Assembly: GCA_008638375.1 (NCBI GenBank)
Contig: VIRR01000557.1
Location: forward strand, 186,001 to 250,000
From: Nyssa sinensis
Taxonomy: Eukaryota > Streptophyta > Magnoliopsida > Cornales > Nyssaceae
DNA length: 64,000 nt
Direction of reading: 5' to 3'
Positions within the stretch are counted from its first letter, which is position 1; each line of letters begins with the position of its first letter. The position numbers and the translations under genes were made by a program. Shown piece after piece: positions 36,474 to 48,649 of the stretch. The notes beneath the pieces were generated by a model, which ran no database searches, was not told the DNA's origin, and was given only the letters and a program-made list of their open reading frames with translations.

Positions 36474-36477
<4 letters not shown>

Positions 36478-36504
<27 letters not shown>
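36478..36504. repeat. (TA)n repeat at the right side of the viral insert
   Basis: An uninterrupted TA run followed by AAGAGAGATCGAAAGAGAG. With 28536-28561 it brackets the viral insert. Confidence 0.92.
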
Positions 36505-38174
36505 CAAGAGAGATCGAAAGAGAGAGAATACAAATGAAACCCTTAATAGAAAGTTATGGTTTTAAGAAGCGATGACGGGAGAGATGTGAGAAACTATCAA
36601 GATAGAAAGACTAAATAATGACACCTTTGCCAAATGAAACCCTTAAAACTTAGGCATTCTTGTAATAATATAAACCATCAAAAGTATTTAAGGAAATTTA
36701 ATACATAATTAGAGTAGGCCGAATGAACCTTCCCCCGTCCCTACTCCCATCTTGAACTTGTGTCAAGGTTTATTACTTCACTCATATTTGTACCATTTAG
36801 GGTAGAGCAAAGTGTTTCGCCAACCCTATTCAGGACTCAGGCTATGAGGCCTTTTCTCATTAGTGAAAAGGCTTGTTCAATCTATCTAATGTATAAGGAG
36901 TTTGTCTCTTCATTCTTTTTATTTCCTTTAAGGCTAAATGAGCTAGATTGAAGGAGCTAGATAAACCAGTTTCAGAGTTCATAAGTGAATTGTAATCATA
37001 TTAATGTAAGCTAATGAATTTTTCAAGTATCATAGAATTATATTGAGATTTACGTTAAGGGATAAGAAGAAATCCATTTGGTTTAAATACTCTTATTATT
37101 AGAATTTCCCTTTGCAAAGTTGAGGTACTTTACTATTGTGCTCCATTAGCATAGAATTTAAACATATCAAATGTATCCTCCTAATAGAGGATTACATTCT
37201 TATCTCTATCATTGGAAAATTCTAGTATAAATAAAATATCACCTTTTTTTAGGGAGATTGATACTCCTTTCCTAAGGACTCTTCTTAAGGAGTGGGAAAT
37301 GTTTGCAATCCTAGTCCTTTGAGTTTGGATTCCAAGTGTTTGAGCATTAGAAGCAAATGGAAGACTACTCTAGTTATGAATGCTAGGAATTTCATAGAGT
37401 GAGTCCTTTTGTAAATGGAAGGCAACCATCAAAAAGATGTAATTAGTTTGAATGGAAAAAATCTTATAATGTTCTTTTTTAATTGAAACAACTTGAAGGT
37501 GCTATCCTATAAGTAGAAGAAAATGAGAGCCAACCTTCCTTGATAACCTTAAAGAGATATAATAAGAAAGGCTCTAATCCTCATTTTATCTATTGGTTAG
37601 AGATAAGAATCTTAAAAGCTATACGAGTCAAGAAAGATGCCTATTTGTTCATGCGAGTTCACTTAAGTGACTAGCTTTCCATGGGTTGCAGACTAGCTAT
37701 TTCTTTTAAAAATCCTTTAAAGTAAGTTTAGGTCTTTCTAAAAATAGTTTTTTAAGTTCATAACTTTATAAATAAATCAAGGAAAGTTGTCCAATCACTC
37801 TAAGCATGTTGTTCAAGTGATTTAAGGTATTTTTGAGTTAGGGTCTTCCTAATTTCATGAGTTTAGAAGTGAATGAGAATGAACTCAACCCCTTGGAAGG
37901 AGGACTCTCTAAAGAAGTTGAGTCCAAGGCTTTAATAGTTGTCCTATCCATTACTAAATTCATCAAATACAATAGCAACTATTACAGCCAAGATGAGAAT
38001 TTTGAATTTGCCTCCCCTATCGATTATTGGAGAAGGCCTTGACCTTGAGCCTTCCCAAAGGCTTTGTGAAACTCTATATTGGTCTTTTGTTTGAACAATG
38101 TACTTTTTGTCATTTATTTAAATGGGTTGATTGTTTTTAACCAGTTTTGCTTATAAGCAAGCATAAATGACATC
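36505..38174. other. Intergenic DNA between viral insert and duplication copy B
   Basis: No gene was recognised. Short frames (for example 37857-38042, 61 codons) show no family resemblance. The DNA is AT-rich without clear repeats. Confidence 0.45.
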
Positions 38175-39195
38175 CAAATGTTAGTAAAAAAAAAAATTAG
38201 GTTTTTGGTGTTCCAACTTCCATATCTTCAACCCTCTTTTTAGGTCTAGTGTCCACATTTTCTAAATTTTGATGATGACATACTTTCCTTCTAACTCTGG
38301 TAAGGTGTAGACTTGCATTCTTCTTCATAGCTAGTAGAAAAATAACAATTTTTTTTTTTTTTTAATGTTTGGGAAAGTGACTCCAAACACCTATCGAATT
38401 AGTAAAGATTAATAATGCATTTGGATTGAAGGAGTTGGAAGAAAAGTAAAGAAAAGTGAAAGGAACGAGAGCTTATTTCGTGTTTGGTTTGAAAATAAGA
38501 AATGAGATGAGACAGGGGAGAGGAAGGCCAGAAGCTTAAAAGTTCATTTTGCTTTTCTTCTAAAGTGGGTGGAGACAAAGAAAAATGATTAGAAAGTTAG
38601 TAATTATTCGTTTTACCCTTTTTTATTAAAAAAATAAGTAAATTCATATTCTAACTTCATTATTCACATAATTAAACATTACATTCATATTCTTTATCTT
38701 TCTCAAATAAGATTTCGTCTCTCATTCCCTCATTAGCTATTCAAATATGAAAGAAGAATTACATTATTCTCCCTTTTTCATTATCTTATCTCATAAATAA
38801 TCCTCTTTTTAGAATTATACTATTATCTCTTTTTTCTTTATTTTCTTTCATAAATAATCGAGTTCTCTCATTTTCTCTCCCTTTCCCCCTTCGCTTAAGA
38901 GAATGCTAACACCTTAAGTTAAGAAAGGAAAAAATATTTTATACTCATGTGACTTTCACCATTCCTGAATTGCAAGTTTCAAAAAAATTCAAAAATTGAA
39001 ATCACAGTAGTTGATAAGGACCCAAAAAGATGTATTTAATGCACCCTACCAGTTACCAGTCGAGCTGTCACCCACGGGTTCAATACTTGGCACTCTTGTT
39101 TAAGCTGTCTACGGTTCCAACACTCTTGACCACCGAGCACGCCCTTATATGTAAGCAAACGTGCATAGAGCCCCGAAGGGTTCCATTTTGCAGTC

Positions 39196-39336
39196 ATGAA
39201 GATATTGATGGAAAAGGCAGACAAAGAGGACGAGGACGACGAAGACGGCGACGAGAAGACAGACAGCAACTTTGAAGGCCCTCGATTGCATCAGATCAGT
39301 GATTTACCAAAGAATTTGATGATGGATTACCTCTGA
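39196..39336 (+). CDS. Hypothetical 46-residue ORF in duplication copy B
   Basis: ATG at 39196, TGA at 39334-39336. It has the same length as the copy A ORF, no indel between them, and the stop at the same position. The N-terminal half is strongly acidic (KEDEDDEDGDEK); the C-terminal half contains PRLHQISDLPKNLM. TTTTGCAG directly before TCATGAAG looks like a splice acceptor and TTTCTAAG|GTTTGTG at 39359-39373 like a donor. A longer overlapping frame (39030-39275) has Arg-rich low-complexity content and is not conserved in copy A. Confidence 0.35.
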   Translation: MKILMEKADKEDEDDEDGDEKTDSNFEGPRLHQISDLPKNLMMDYL

Positions 39337-39422
39337 CCCTCTATTCCTAACTCTCCGTTTCTAAGGTTTGTGACGCTTTTGATTCTTTGATCATTAGATC
39401 TGGTTCTTTATTTTAACTGAAT

Positions 39423-39426
<4 letters not shown>

Positions 39427-39469
<43 letters not shown>
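39427..39469. repeat. (TA)n microsatellite in duplication copy B
   Basis: About 21 TA units. The equivalent region of copy A (11427-11444) also has a TA run, but shorter. Confidence 0.93.
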
Positions 39470-39470
<1 letters not shown>

Positions 39471-40740
39471 TATAGATTAATAAGATATTGCTAACGAGCT
39501 TTCATTCTTAATTTTCCATTTGCATGGTTTCATTTTTGAAGCTTTGCAATTAGATTTGTACGCACAGACACATTTATATAGACAGATGCACATTTATATA
39601 AAGATACAAAACAATGTATGTAATTATATATTTATTTGATGTATTCATACTTGTTCTAATCTATTTTAATTTGATCTTGATCATGGTGACTCCCCTGATA
39701 AAACTCTAGTCTTCTCTACGGAAAGATCAAGCTGAGGCTACCAAATTAAGCTAGTGATTAACACAAATTTATTGGCTCTTTGGTGGAAGAAGAACTTCGT
39801 TACATACAGTGAACAATTTATGTCTCCATACATATAATATAAAGTAGAAGACCCATGTGGATCAATTTTGATAGCTCAAACACTTGCTCGTGGTTGGTTG
39901 TCTTTGGTTGCCAAAGAAGATCACGTGACACGAAAGTGAATTCGAAGCCATTATGAGAAGAGATTGAAGACGATGATGATAAAGAATAGAGGATTAGGCT
40001 ACGAATCTTGAGTAAGTAATGTGTACCTTCTACATGTGGAACAAAATATATTTAAACAGTTAGATGGATTTGATTTTATGTTAGATGGTTTGGAAAGATA
40101 TAATTAATCTCGAGCAAGTAATGTGGTACATCTACATGTGGAGCAAGTTATCTCTAAACATTTAGATGGATCAAATGTGATATGATTATAAATTTTTTTA
40201 TTCAAAATTGGATGACTTGTTTTAAATGTGGTTGAATGGATGAGCATGGTCATATTATCATTTGATTTTGTCATCGCTGCACTTATAGAGACATTCCCTC
40301 CTTTTCATGCTAGTGGCATTGGGTTTGGATTTAGAGTGCACTGTATTTGGGGTTACTTCTACAGTATGATATTATTTCCATATATTTCCGTAGTCTGTTT
40401 TAAAAAGAGGGGAAATGAAATAGATACAGAAACAAATAGGAGGGCAAGTGCTGGGAGATTTTCTTTGGTCCATTCGTATCCGTGGAATGGTTATAATTGG
40501 CACTTTTTTAGTTCTTGAGAGTCTTAGTACTTTTGCTTACTAATTACATGAGTGGTTCTTCATTACACTAATAAAACCAACTCTAAGGAAGTAGTAAAGA
40601 AGCGGTAATATTTAATGAGCTTTCTAATTTTGGTGCCAAGTTTAGGCATGATTTCTCAAAAAAAGAAAAAAAAAATCAATGTGATTGCATGAGTTTTGTT
40701 CTTGCAATAGTTTATTTTTTTTGACAACTTTTATGCTTAG

Positions 40741-42756
40741 AAGATCTTTGTACATAAAATGGTCTATCCTCAGGTAATTGACTCCTATTTATTACAACTA
40801 GCTTTGTTTAGGAGTAGACTACTTATTAGTGTCAAGTAAGATGCTACTTTAATGTTTAACTTTAACTAGTTTAAGTGGCTTTCATTTGCAAGAATGATAA
40901 TTTTCATTGTATAATAATGTGTACAAATCTAGCTATGTTAGTACCTAAGTTATTTCTAGCTAAGAAATAAATCTCTCTCTCTCTCTCTCTCATGTATACA
41001 AGGACAAAAACAGAAAAAAATTGATCATACGAAATTAGTTCTTATGCATTAAATGGTAAAATTTTTTTTGATAAGTAAAAGGAAATATGGTAAATTGCTT
41101 TGACAAACCATATAAACAAGCATACAATGTGATTTCATTGAGTGAGAATGTTACATTATTACACTATCAGGAAAATTACATGAACAAGTGTGACTACGTA
41201 ACGATTAATAGCAATGGTATGAGAGTTATCATTGTATTGATTAGTGAATGGACATGAATTTCATTCTGGGATTCAAGGGATAAAAATATTAATACTACTT
41301 GATACAGAATATCCTCAACTCAAAATAAGTGTATATTGACGGTTTGTGGAACTAATCATTCTTAGGCTGTCTAATATGATTGTTTGTGCACATGCAAATA
41401 TATTTTGTGTTTTTTCTTTCCTTTGGTTCTGCGTGATTTAAAGTTTTCAACATGTTGGTGGTGATTCCAATGGCAAGGCCTTAGTATTTTATTCAGAAAG
41501 ATTAGCAAAAGCATGCTGACGTAAGCTAGAGCTCAACAGACTAACTTTTTTTTTTCTTTGTTTGAATATCAGTTTCTAACTTCACTACTTAATCAAATAG
41601 CAAAGTCTCCAAAACACTGAAGAATAATCTCTGATTCACTGCCTTCTTATTTGTTCCAAGCCTCCAACACTTCGTTGATCCTAGTTGATCTTACGTACAT
41701 GAAGTTGTGTTCAAGGCTTCCATGAAAAAAGGTTGAAAATGATGATTCTATAGAATAGATGCTTACCCAATACATTCTTGGGCTTGAAGACTGGTAAGTT
41801 CAAATGCATAGAATAATATCTGGATATATTGTTATTAATCTAATATGGCATGATTATGAGATTTTGATTTCAAATTTAAAGCCATTTTAGATGAGCCTTA
41901 ATCAAATGGTTATAATTAAATTGTCTTTAATCACATCATTTATGTGATTTCAAGATATCTGCTCTCAACAAGGAGTTGAGTGGGGACGGGTTATGGGTTT
42001 TAATTGCATTTTACAATTGGGGAGTGGTTATTTCCACTAGAAAACATCAATAAATTTGGAAAAGAATTGAAGTATGAGTAATGTATTTTTTATGGATTAA
42101 CATTTATGTTCACAAAAATGAAAAAAGCATGCACCGTGGTTTGATTATGTTAACAAATTTGGACTAAGTTATAAATAATTAGTAGGTGTATGTGATCATT
42201 GTGTTATTTAGTGATTAAGATGTGGGTTGCCATGTAAATGATAGCTTATAATAGTTTGAGAACAATTTGTTTTATGCAAACTTTTGTGAAACTTAAGTGA
42301 ATTATAGTAGTCAAAAGATTAAAAGGGCTGGACAACATAGATCAATATGGTTGAAAGTTTTTTTATGCGATGATATAATGTTATATCATTAAGTTCTTGT
42401 TTCTTTTCCTTTCCTGGAAAATTTTCACATTAAGAATATTCATGAAGTTTGATATTGGGGTCTTAGAATGACATGAGACGAAAATTAAATAACCTCTTCG
42501 TTCTAGCTTACCAGGTAAGGTATATGTTGATAATGACTTGAATTATTGAATCCAGAATGTGGGTCACTGTATACACTTGATGAGATATGCTAAATGGGAG
42601 TTTTGTGAACTTCTAAGAGAATATAACTTTTTTAAAATGATGCAGTAATTTATTGTCAATGAACCAGGGTTAACCATAGAGACATCAATGTAGGAGGTTT
42701 GGATTTCAAATGAAATCCATTCAAGGCATCAATGACGTTGACTGGAGTGCAAGCTA
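40741..42756. other. Intergenic DNA
   Basis: AT-rich sequence with a short (CT)n run near 40974-40991. No coding sequence or repeat family was recognised on either strand. Confidence 0.5.
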
Positions 42757-45673
42757 TGTCACATCTCATAACCTACCCTATGCGAATTCCGATATGTGAG
42801 CGGTCAGTTAGGCACCCATTGTAATTTGTGCTTATTAAAAATACCAATAGGTATCCTAACCTCAGGCCATTCACTTGAAATTTTCCAGTATGATGCATTC
42901 ATTACTTAATATATAAAGCAGCGAAAAGTAAAACAAGGAATGCAAATTAACTTGGCTGAGCATCTAACTAATTTCTGTATTTATATACACAAGTTAACAA
43001 AAGAATTACATCTTTACACATGTTTACAAAATATTCAAAAATGAAATGGAATACAAAAATGGGTTTATCATCATTATGTCTGCCTATCTATCTTCTAAAT
43101 CCTTCTTAATCCTTGCCATTGACGCCTTCACTTGAAAAATGTTAAAATAATGAGATGAGCTTACACAAGCCCAGTAAGTAACATAGGTTCCTGCCATGGG
43201 TTTCAAAACCAATTTATATATGCATGATATTCACATGAAATGCATGCGCAAATGTAGTTCAAGTAGAACAGTGCAGCTCAAATAAATTAGATCAGCGCAG
43301 AACAGGACTGAGTGGATGCTGAGTTCACCACGCCTCATAGCCAGCCATCTACCCTCTGGTATACTCAATCCTGTGGGGGCCTAGAGTAGACACAACATAA
43401 TAAAACAGAATTGAACCAGACTCCAATGGCGTAGAATGACTAACCCAAACAGATTTAGAACAGGAGACATCAAAGGCAGGATAAAATGAAATCATGCCAC
43501 ATGGAATGCAGATCAAGAAGTATGCATGAAACATAAGCATTTAAACAGTACAGTGTATAAAACAGTTTAGCATATTAAGCAATGCAGTATACAGAAAATA
43601 TATACCAAGCCAGGAGTCCGAGTTACTCACAGTTAGTTGAAACTAGTTCAGATTCCCTTCCATCTGATCCTAGATCCGAGAGTCCTAGAATAGTAATCAA
43701 AGACACCAGTTATTGATATTAATGTATTTCTCCTATTTCAGTAATTTTCTGCAGCCACTATAAATAAACCTGCTGCTTAGATAATTAGGAGTTATATAGG
43801 TTCAAGTAGTGTGTGAATTCAATGCTACAATAATGTAGCTCAAACTTAGAACATATATTTGGCTAACCCGACTACGTTAGTTCAGTCCCAGCACAAGGTA
43901 CTAGAGGAAAATTATCAGGAGTTCTCCTAGGAATTCCTTTAGAAATCTCCAGGTCATAATACAAGGTCTCAACCTTTTACAGCACACAAGCGGCTATTGG
44001 CTTGTTGGGAATTTCGGTTCCTACCAATTTATAAATAAATGATGTAGAACCCAATCAAAGAAAGTTGACAGAACAACAGTTAATTGCTGTTGCAAATCAT
44101 TAGTTCAGGGCAGCAGCGTGTGGAGGAAAAGGGTTGATATTCAGGAATTTCATAGTTGCGGCTATAGGGATGAATTGCACTTGGAAAAATGGATTTTTAA
44201 AGCTGTAACAGTGAGGTACCAGGTTTTAGTTTAATTGTATCTTGGTAATTATATAAGAGCAGTCCACTTACTGGGCCGTAATCAGGGAGTTCCATGATAG
44301 GTTCAATTCAGATCAGCCCACTGTTTGGGCGTGTCCCTAACGGAGCTACTTCCAGAATTGTTCCTCACATGATTTTCACCCAATAGCTGAGACTATATTC
44401 AAATTAAAAATCTGAACTATACTCAATATAATACCTGAATTATATTCAATCAATCACATTTTAAATTCTATAAATATGCACCCGTTTGAGATTAAATACC
44501 AGTTCAGCCATGATGAACAATAACCAGCGTGCTACGACTGCCAAGTAAATTGGCAGAGCACTTCAAATTCTGATCCTCAATCCTTTGTAATATCTCATTG
44601 TAGAGTAATATATTATTTTAAAACTAATCTACATATAAGGTTACTGTTATAAAATGGCCTAATCAGAGCTACTGCACTGCACTACTCCTCCACACACAAT
44701 CCCACCCAATAGCTGAAACCATATTAAATTTAAGTCAAACACACATTCCAGTTTTCTCAAATAGTTACATACTGTTATGCTTAATATATAACTCTATTTA
44801 GAAAATAATAATCATACCTTCTTTCAGATTAGGTGGGTCGTTAGAGAGGGAAAAAGTCCAGAAAACTGGAGCTACAGTCGCTCCGCTTCTACCCTGCTTC
44901 AAACACTCGCAGCCGTGGCTGATTCCCACGCCCCCAACTTTAATTTGTGCTGCTGAATTAATTTACTAATTTATAATACTTCAGCCCACTAACTTGGCCA
45001 ACCTCAAACGACTATAGAGAGGTTTATCAGGGAGCAGTAGACGACCTAAATCAGTGTTATTAATGCAGTAACAGAGAAAGGAAGTGCAGCAAAATCAGAA
45101 ACTAGATGAGAAACAGAAGGTGCAGATCAGATTGTGAAGGTCTGGATCCAAAATCCTTTTTCTGAGTGTCGTTTAGTGGACTTATAAACGGTGGAATGGT
45201 ATAGAATGAAGTATGTCTGTTGCTCTATGTCGGTGCCGATCAGTATCATAGATACAAGGATAGAGAAGAGAAAAGTGAGGGAGAAGTTACGGAAAACAGG
45301 TGAGAAATGGACTGATGTAATCAGTCCATTGAGGCTGAATATCAGAATTTTCCAGAGGATTGGAGGGTTCTCTCTCTTGTTAGGTGTCTCTAGAATATTC
45401 TACTCAATTTCTGATGGTTCCTCACGCCTGCTCATATATATATATATATATATATTTATATATCATAGTTTTTCTCATATCTCCTCTTTAGAAGGGGCGG
45501 CTAAAATTTTTTATCTTTTCTTTTTTTTTTTATTTTAACTTATTTAATTGTTGTTTTGTGCACACATTTTGTACATTGGTTCTTATGTTATTCTTGACTA
45601 TAGTAAATTATGTAAATGTCATTCTCGAGCAAAATGGGACATTTTATTTATTCCAAATCTTTTAGATATTACA
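42757..45673 (-). mobile_element. Solo long LTR, reverse orientation
   Basis: Starts TGTCACATCTCATAACC and ends TTAGATATTACA, giving TG...CA ends. The first 30 bases match the start of the nested LTR at 21102 (shared ACCCTATGCG), as does the later CAGTAAGTAA context. Flanks AGCTA (42752-42756) and AGCCA (45674-45678) form a 5-bp target duplication with one mismatch. Its 2917-bp length is close to the two forward LTRs at the right of the window. A TA run lies near its 5' end, as in those LTRs. Confidence 0.7.
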
Positions 45674-45786
45674 AGCCAACCCACCAGCATGGAGCCAAGG
45701 GGGCAAGGAATTTTTGAATTTTTTGGAAAATTTTTCTTTAATGTGTTAATATGATTTGGCATGTGAAGTTTGTTTTTATAAGAATA

Positions 45787-46281
45787 TGTGAGCCAATTAA
45801 AGCAAGCTAGTAAAGTTTTGGTAGGATTTTTAATTTTGAGTCTTAATAGTATTTGATATATTTTGGATAAATTTTATCCTAGTTAAGAGTTGGGTAATTT
45901 ATTATTAGTGGAATTAAGAGTCTTTGTCCTAATTGGAGTAGTATTATTATTTTGAATAGAATTAGAAGTCTTAGTTGTATTAGGATTAAAATTATGATAT
46001 TTTATATATATGGGCGCTGTGTGCCGTATGAGAAGTGTGAGCCATGAGAGAGGTCACCACAACTGTGTGTGCAGTGTGAGCCCTGCTGCCATAGGAGTTT
46101 TCATTCTTTGTCCAATTTTGATTAATAAAATTTCATACACGTTTCATGAGGCAAGTAGAAAGTTTATTCATTGTTTTGTTTCTTGTCCAAGATATAATAC
46201 AATATAAGCATATCACTTTGGTTTGATATATACGCAGTGACATGATTATATTTTATCGAACCTTTGAGTGTTTTAGATTCA
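45787..46281 (+). mobile_element. 5' LTR of Ty1/copia element
   Basis: It begins TGTGAGCCAATTAAAGCAAG and ends before the primer site, at TTTTAGATTCA. Only the first 25 bases of the matching 3' LTR survive (50444-50468). The length of about 495 bp fits copia LTRs. Confidence 0.75.
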
Positions 46282-46285
46282 ATAA

Positions 46286-46298
46286 TTGGTATCAGAGT
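46286..46298 (+). other. Copia primer-binding site
   Basis: TTGGTATCAGAGT matches the initiator-Met tRNA 3' end and lies a few bases after the 5' LTR. Confidence 0.85.
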
Positions 46299-46319
46299 CT
46301 GATTACTTAATTCGTGAAG

Positions 46320-47275
46320 ATGACTTCACTTATTTGTACAGTACCCAAATTTGATGGAAAACTTCTTTTCTTATTTGGGAGAGTGTGATGATAACAGTTT
46401 TTGATTCAAGTGGTCTGACGACAAAGTTCATTAAGGAAAAGCTTGCAGTAGATGCAGATGAACAAATAAGGTAAGTACACTTTAAAACTTTAAATTGCAT
46501 TTATCAAGTATTATATTTTTTTGTTCTTAGTAAAATCGCTCACGTTCATTCTGCGAAACAAGCATGGGATATTCTTAAAAAAATCATATATTGGTGTTGA
46601 TAAAGTGAAAAAAGGCCAGACAACAAAAATTACGTAGAGATTTTGAGTTGTTATAGATGAAAAAATCAGAAACTATTTTTGATTATTTTTCACGGATTAC
46701 AGCACTTGTTAATGAGATAAGGACTAAAGTTGAGCAACTAGCAGACCCTTTAATTGTTGAAAAAACTCTTCAAAACTTGACACTACAGTTTGAATATAAG
46801 GTGGCTGTAATTGAAGAGTCTGCTAACTTGGAGTCCATGACAGTGAATGAATTACAGGGTTCATTGATAGTTCATGAACAACGCTTGAATGAGAGATCAA
46901 AAAATTTAGTGGAGGAAGCTTTGCAAGCTCAATTAAACTTAAAGAATAAAAAAGACGAGTCTCAAAATAATGCAAGATTTAATCAATATTTTCAAAGCTA
47001 CTAGAATAGAGGGTAGAATCACAACAATAGAGGAGGCAGAGGTAATAATTGGCAGAGCAAATCTGGTGGAGGAAGAGGTAGAGGCAATCAGTGATAGAAC
47101 AATAATTAATGGTAGAATAATAATAAGTGGTAGAATAATAATTGGTAACACAAACCAGTCCAAGAAAGAGGGGATGATAACAATTGTAATCCATAATCTT
47201 ATAAATCCAATATTCAATGTTTTAATTGTTGCAAGTTTGGGCATAAAAATATGACTGCAGATTTAGAAGGTCGAA
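46320..47275 (+). pseudogene. Copia Gag, frameshifted, with an intron-like interval
   Basis: It starts MTSLICTVPKFDG at 46320, shifts frame near 46377, and continues as ESVMITVFDSSGL. The segment after 46530 reads KIAHVHSAKQAWDIL, and the open frame from 46657 to 47004 gives ETIFDYFSRITALVNEIRTK, the UBN2-type Gag core. A zinc knuckle near 47230 keeps CFNCCKFGH but loses its last Cys through an apparent one-base shift. Gag would form the virus-like particle. Confidence 0.78.
46471..46530 (+). other. Intron-like interval inside copia gag
   Basis: GTAAGTACAC opens the interval and a T-rich tract plus TTGTTCTTAG closes it (60 bp). Removing it places the preceding DADEQI in frame with KIAHVHSAKQAW, the expected Gag continuation. 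Within the interval the Gag frame is lost. This is a sequence-based inference. Confidence 0.5.
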
Positions 47276-47342
47276 TAACATAGATCGTCAAGCTAATGTT
47301 GCTGAAAATAATCTTGGTGGTAATAATGATTCAGAGACCGAG

Positions 47343-47615
47343 TTGCTAGCTTGTAACATTGTGGATAATGATGATGGTACTAAGTGGTATTTGGATACTG
47401 GCTGTAGTAATCACATGTGTGGTAAAAAATACATGTTTTTTGATTTGGATGAGTTTGTTCGATTAGAGGTAAAATTTAGAAATAATTCAAAGATATTTGT
47501 GATGGGTAAAGGTAAAATTGCAATCAGTTTGAAAAATAGGTCTCACAAGTATATTTCAGATGTGTTCTATGTACCAAGTTTGCAACAAAATTTGTTGAGT
47601 AAGGGCAACTTTTAG
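47343..47615 (+). pseudogene. Copia protease domain
   Basis: A 90-codon open stretch holds WYLDTGCSNHMCG, the copia aspartic protease site (D-T/S-G), and then SDVFYVPSLQQNLLS, the usual end of the domain. The active-site residues remain, but the reading frame ends at a stop shortly after. Confidence 0.85.
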
Positions 47616-47774
47616 AGGTTATGATATGCGAATCCATTATGGAGTTTTCAGAATCAATGATGATAATATAGGGCTAATAGCAAAGGTAGATATGACTCTA
47701 CATTGTTTATTTCCATTGAGCATTAAATGTGAGAATTTACTTTGCTTTAGTTCTATGATTGATGATAATAATTA

Positions 47775-48649
47775 GTTATGGCATATGCATCTTGGTCACT
47801 TGAATTTTGGTAGTCTTAATTTTCTTACTCAAAAACATTGGGTTTTTGGTTTTCCTACTCTTGATATCCCTAATAAAGTTTGTGAAACTTGAGTTATGGG
47901 AGAGAAAAATAGAGACGCTTTTCTTACAGGAAACTTATAAAGAGCCAAGATGCCTCTAGAGTTGATTCACTCATATTTGTGCTCAGTGGAGGCACCTTCT
48001 AATGGTGAAAGTAGGTATTTTATTACTTTCATTGATGATTTTAGCAAAAAAAACATAGGTTTATTTTTTGCAATATAAATATGATGGTTGTGATACTTTT
48101 AAAAAATTCAAGGCCTATGTTGAAAAACGAAGTGGATTTCAAATTAAAACTTTGAGAACTAAAAGGAGTACAAAGTATCTTGTTTGTGATGATTTTTTGG
48201 AGAAGCATGATATTAGGCATCAGTTGATTACTAGATATACGCCACAGCAAAATGGAGTGGTAGAGAGCAAGAATAGAACTGTTATAGATATAGTTAGATG
48301 CATGTTGAAATTTAAAAATTTGTCTAGGGGGTTTTGGGTTAAAGCAGTTACTTGTGTTATTTATGTTTTGAATATGTGTCCTACAAGAAGTGTTTCTAAC
48401 AAAACTCTGCAGGAAGTTTAGAGTGGATAGAAGCATACTATTAAACACCTAAGGGTGTTTGGATGCATTGCATATGCTTATGTGCCAGACCATCTTAGAA
48501 GAAAACTTGAAGACAGAGGTGAAAATTATATTTTCATTGGCTACAGTCAAATATCAAAGGCCTATAATTTGTACAATCCAATAATAGAGAAGGTGATTAA
48601 CAATTGTGATTTGTCTTTTGATGAACAAGGAGTTTGGGATTGGTCTTAG
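47775..48649 (+). pseudogene. Copia integrase domain, broken
   Basis: The pre-integrase zinc-binding start (LWHMHLGHLNFGSL) is near 47778. The core follows at 47945-48420 with FITFIDDF, then LRTKRSTKY, and QQNGVVESKNRT, which retains the final Glu. The second catalytic Asp, normally in LRTDRGGE, is replaced by Lys. The tail VFGCIAYAYVPDHLRRKL continues at 48455-48649. Several stops and shifts separate the pieces. Confidence 0.85.

Larger units (their letters stand above)
28562..36476 (-). mobile_element. Endogenous caulimovirid (florendovirus-like), near full length, inactive
   Basis: Integrated plant pararetrovirus read on the minus strand. The order is movement protein, coat protein with zinc knuckle, aspartic protease, reverse transcriptase and RNase H as one long ORF1, followed by a separate overlapping ORF2 and then a promoter and poly(A) signal. 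There are no LTRs and no integrase, which separates it from Gypsy elements. A single polyprotein plus a downstream ORF2 fits Florendovirus as described from plant genomes; Petuvirus is an alternative. ORF1 has at least five in-frame stops and about four frame changes, and ORF2 has one stop, so it is defective. The ends lie in the leader, next to TA repeats; the right end is approximate. Confidence 0.85.
38175..40740. repeat. Segmental duplication copy B
   Basis: Direct-orientation match to 9975-11769 joined to 25243-25935. It retains the uninterrupted junction ACGAATCTTGAGTAAGTAAT (40002-40021), where copy A has element B. It also holds about 500 bp (38405-38930) not found in copy A and an extra GC-richer stretch before its ORF (39030-39190). 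Similarity is clear but interrupted by many small indels, so the duplication is not recent. Confidence 0.82.

Noticed and set aside
43349..43540. Minus-strand 63-codon frame inside the solo LTR
   Set aside because: No homology, no conservation in related LTRs, and isolated within non-coding repeat.
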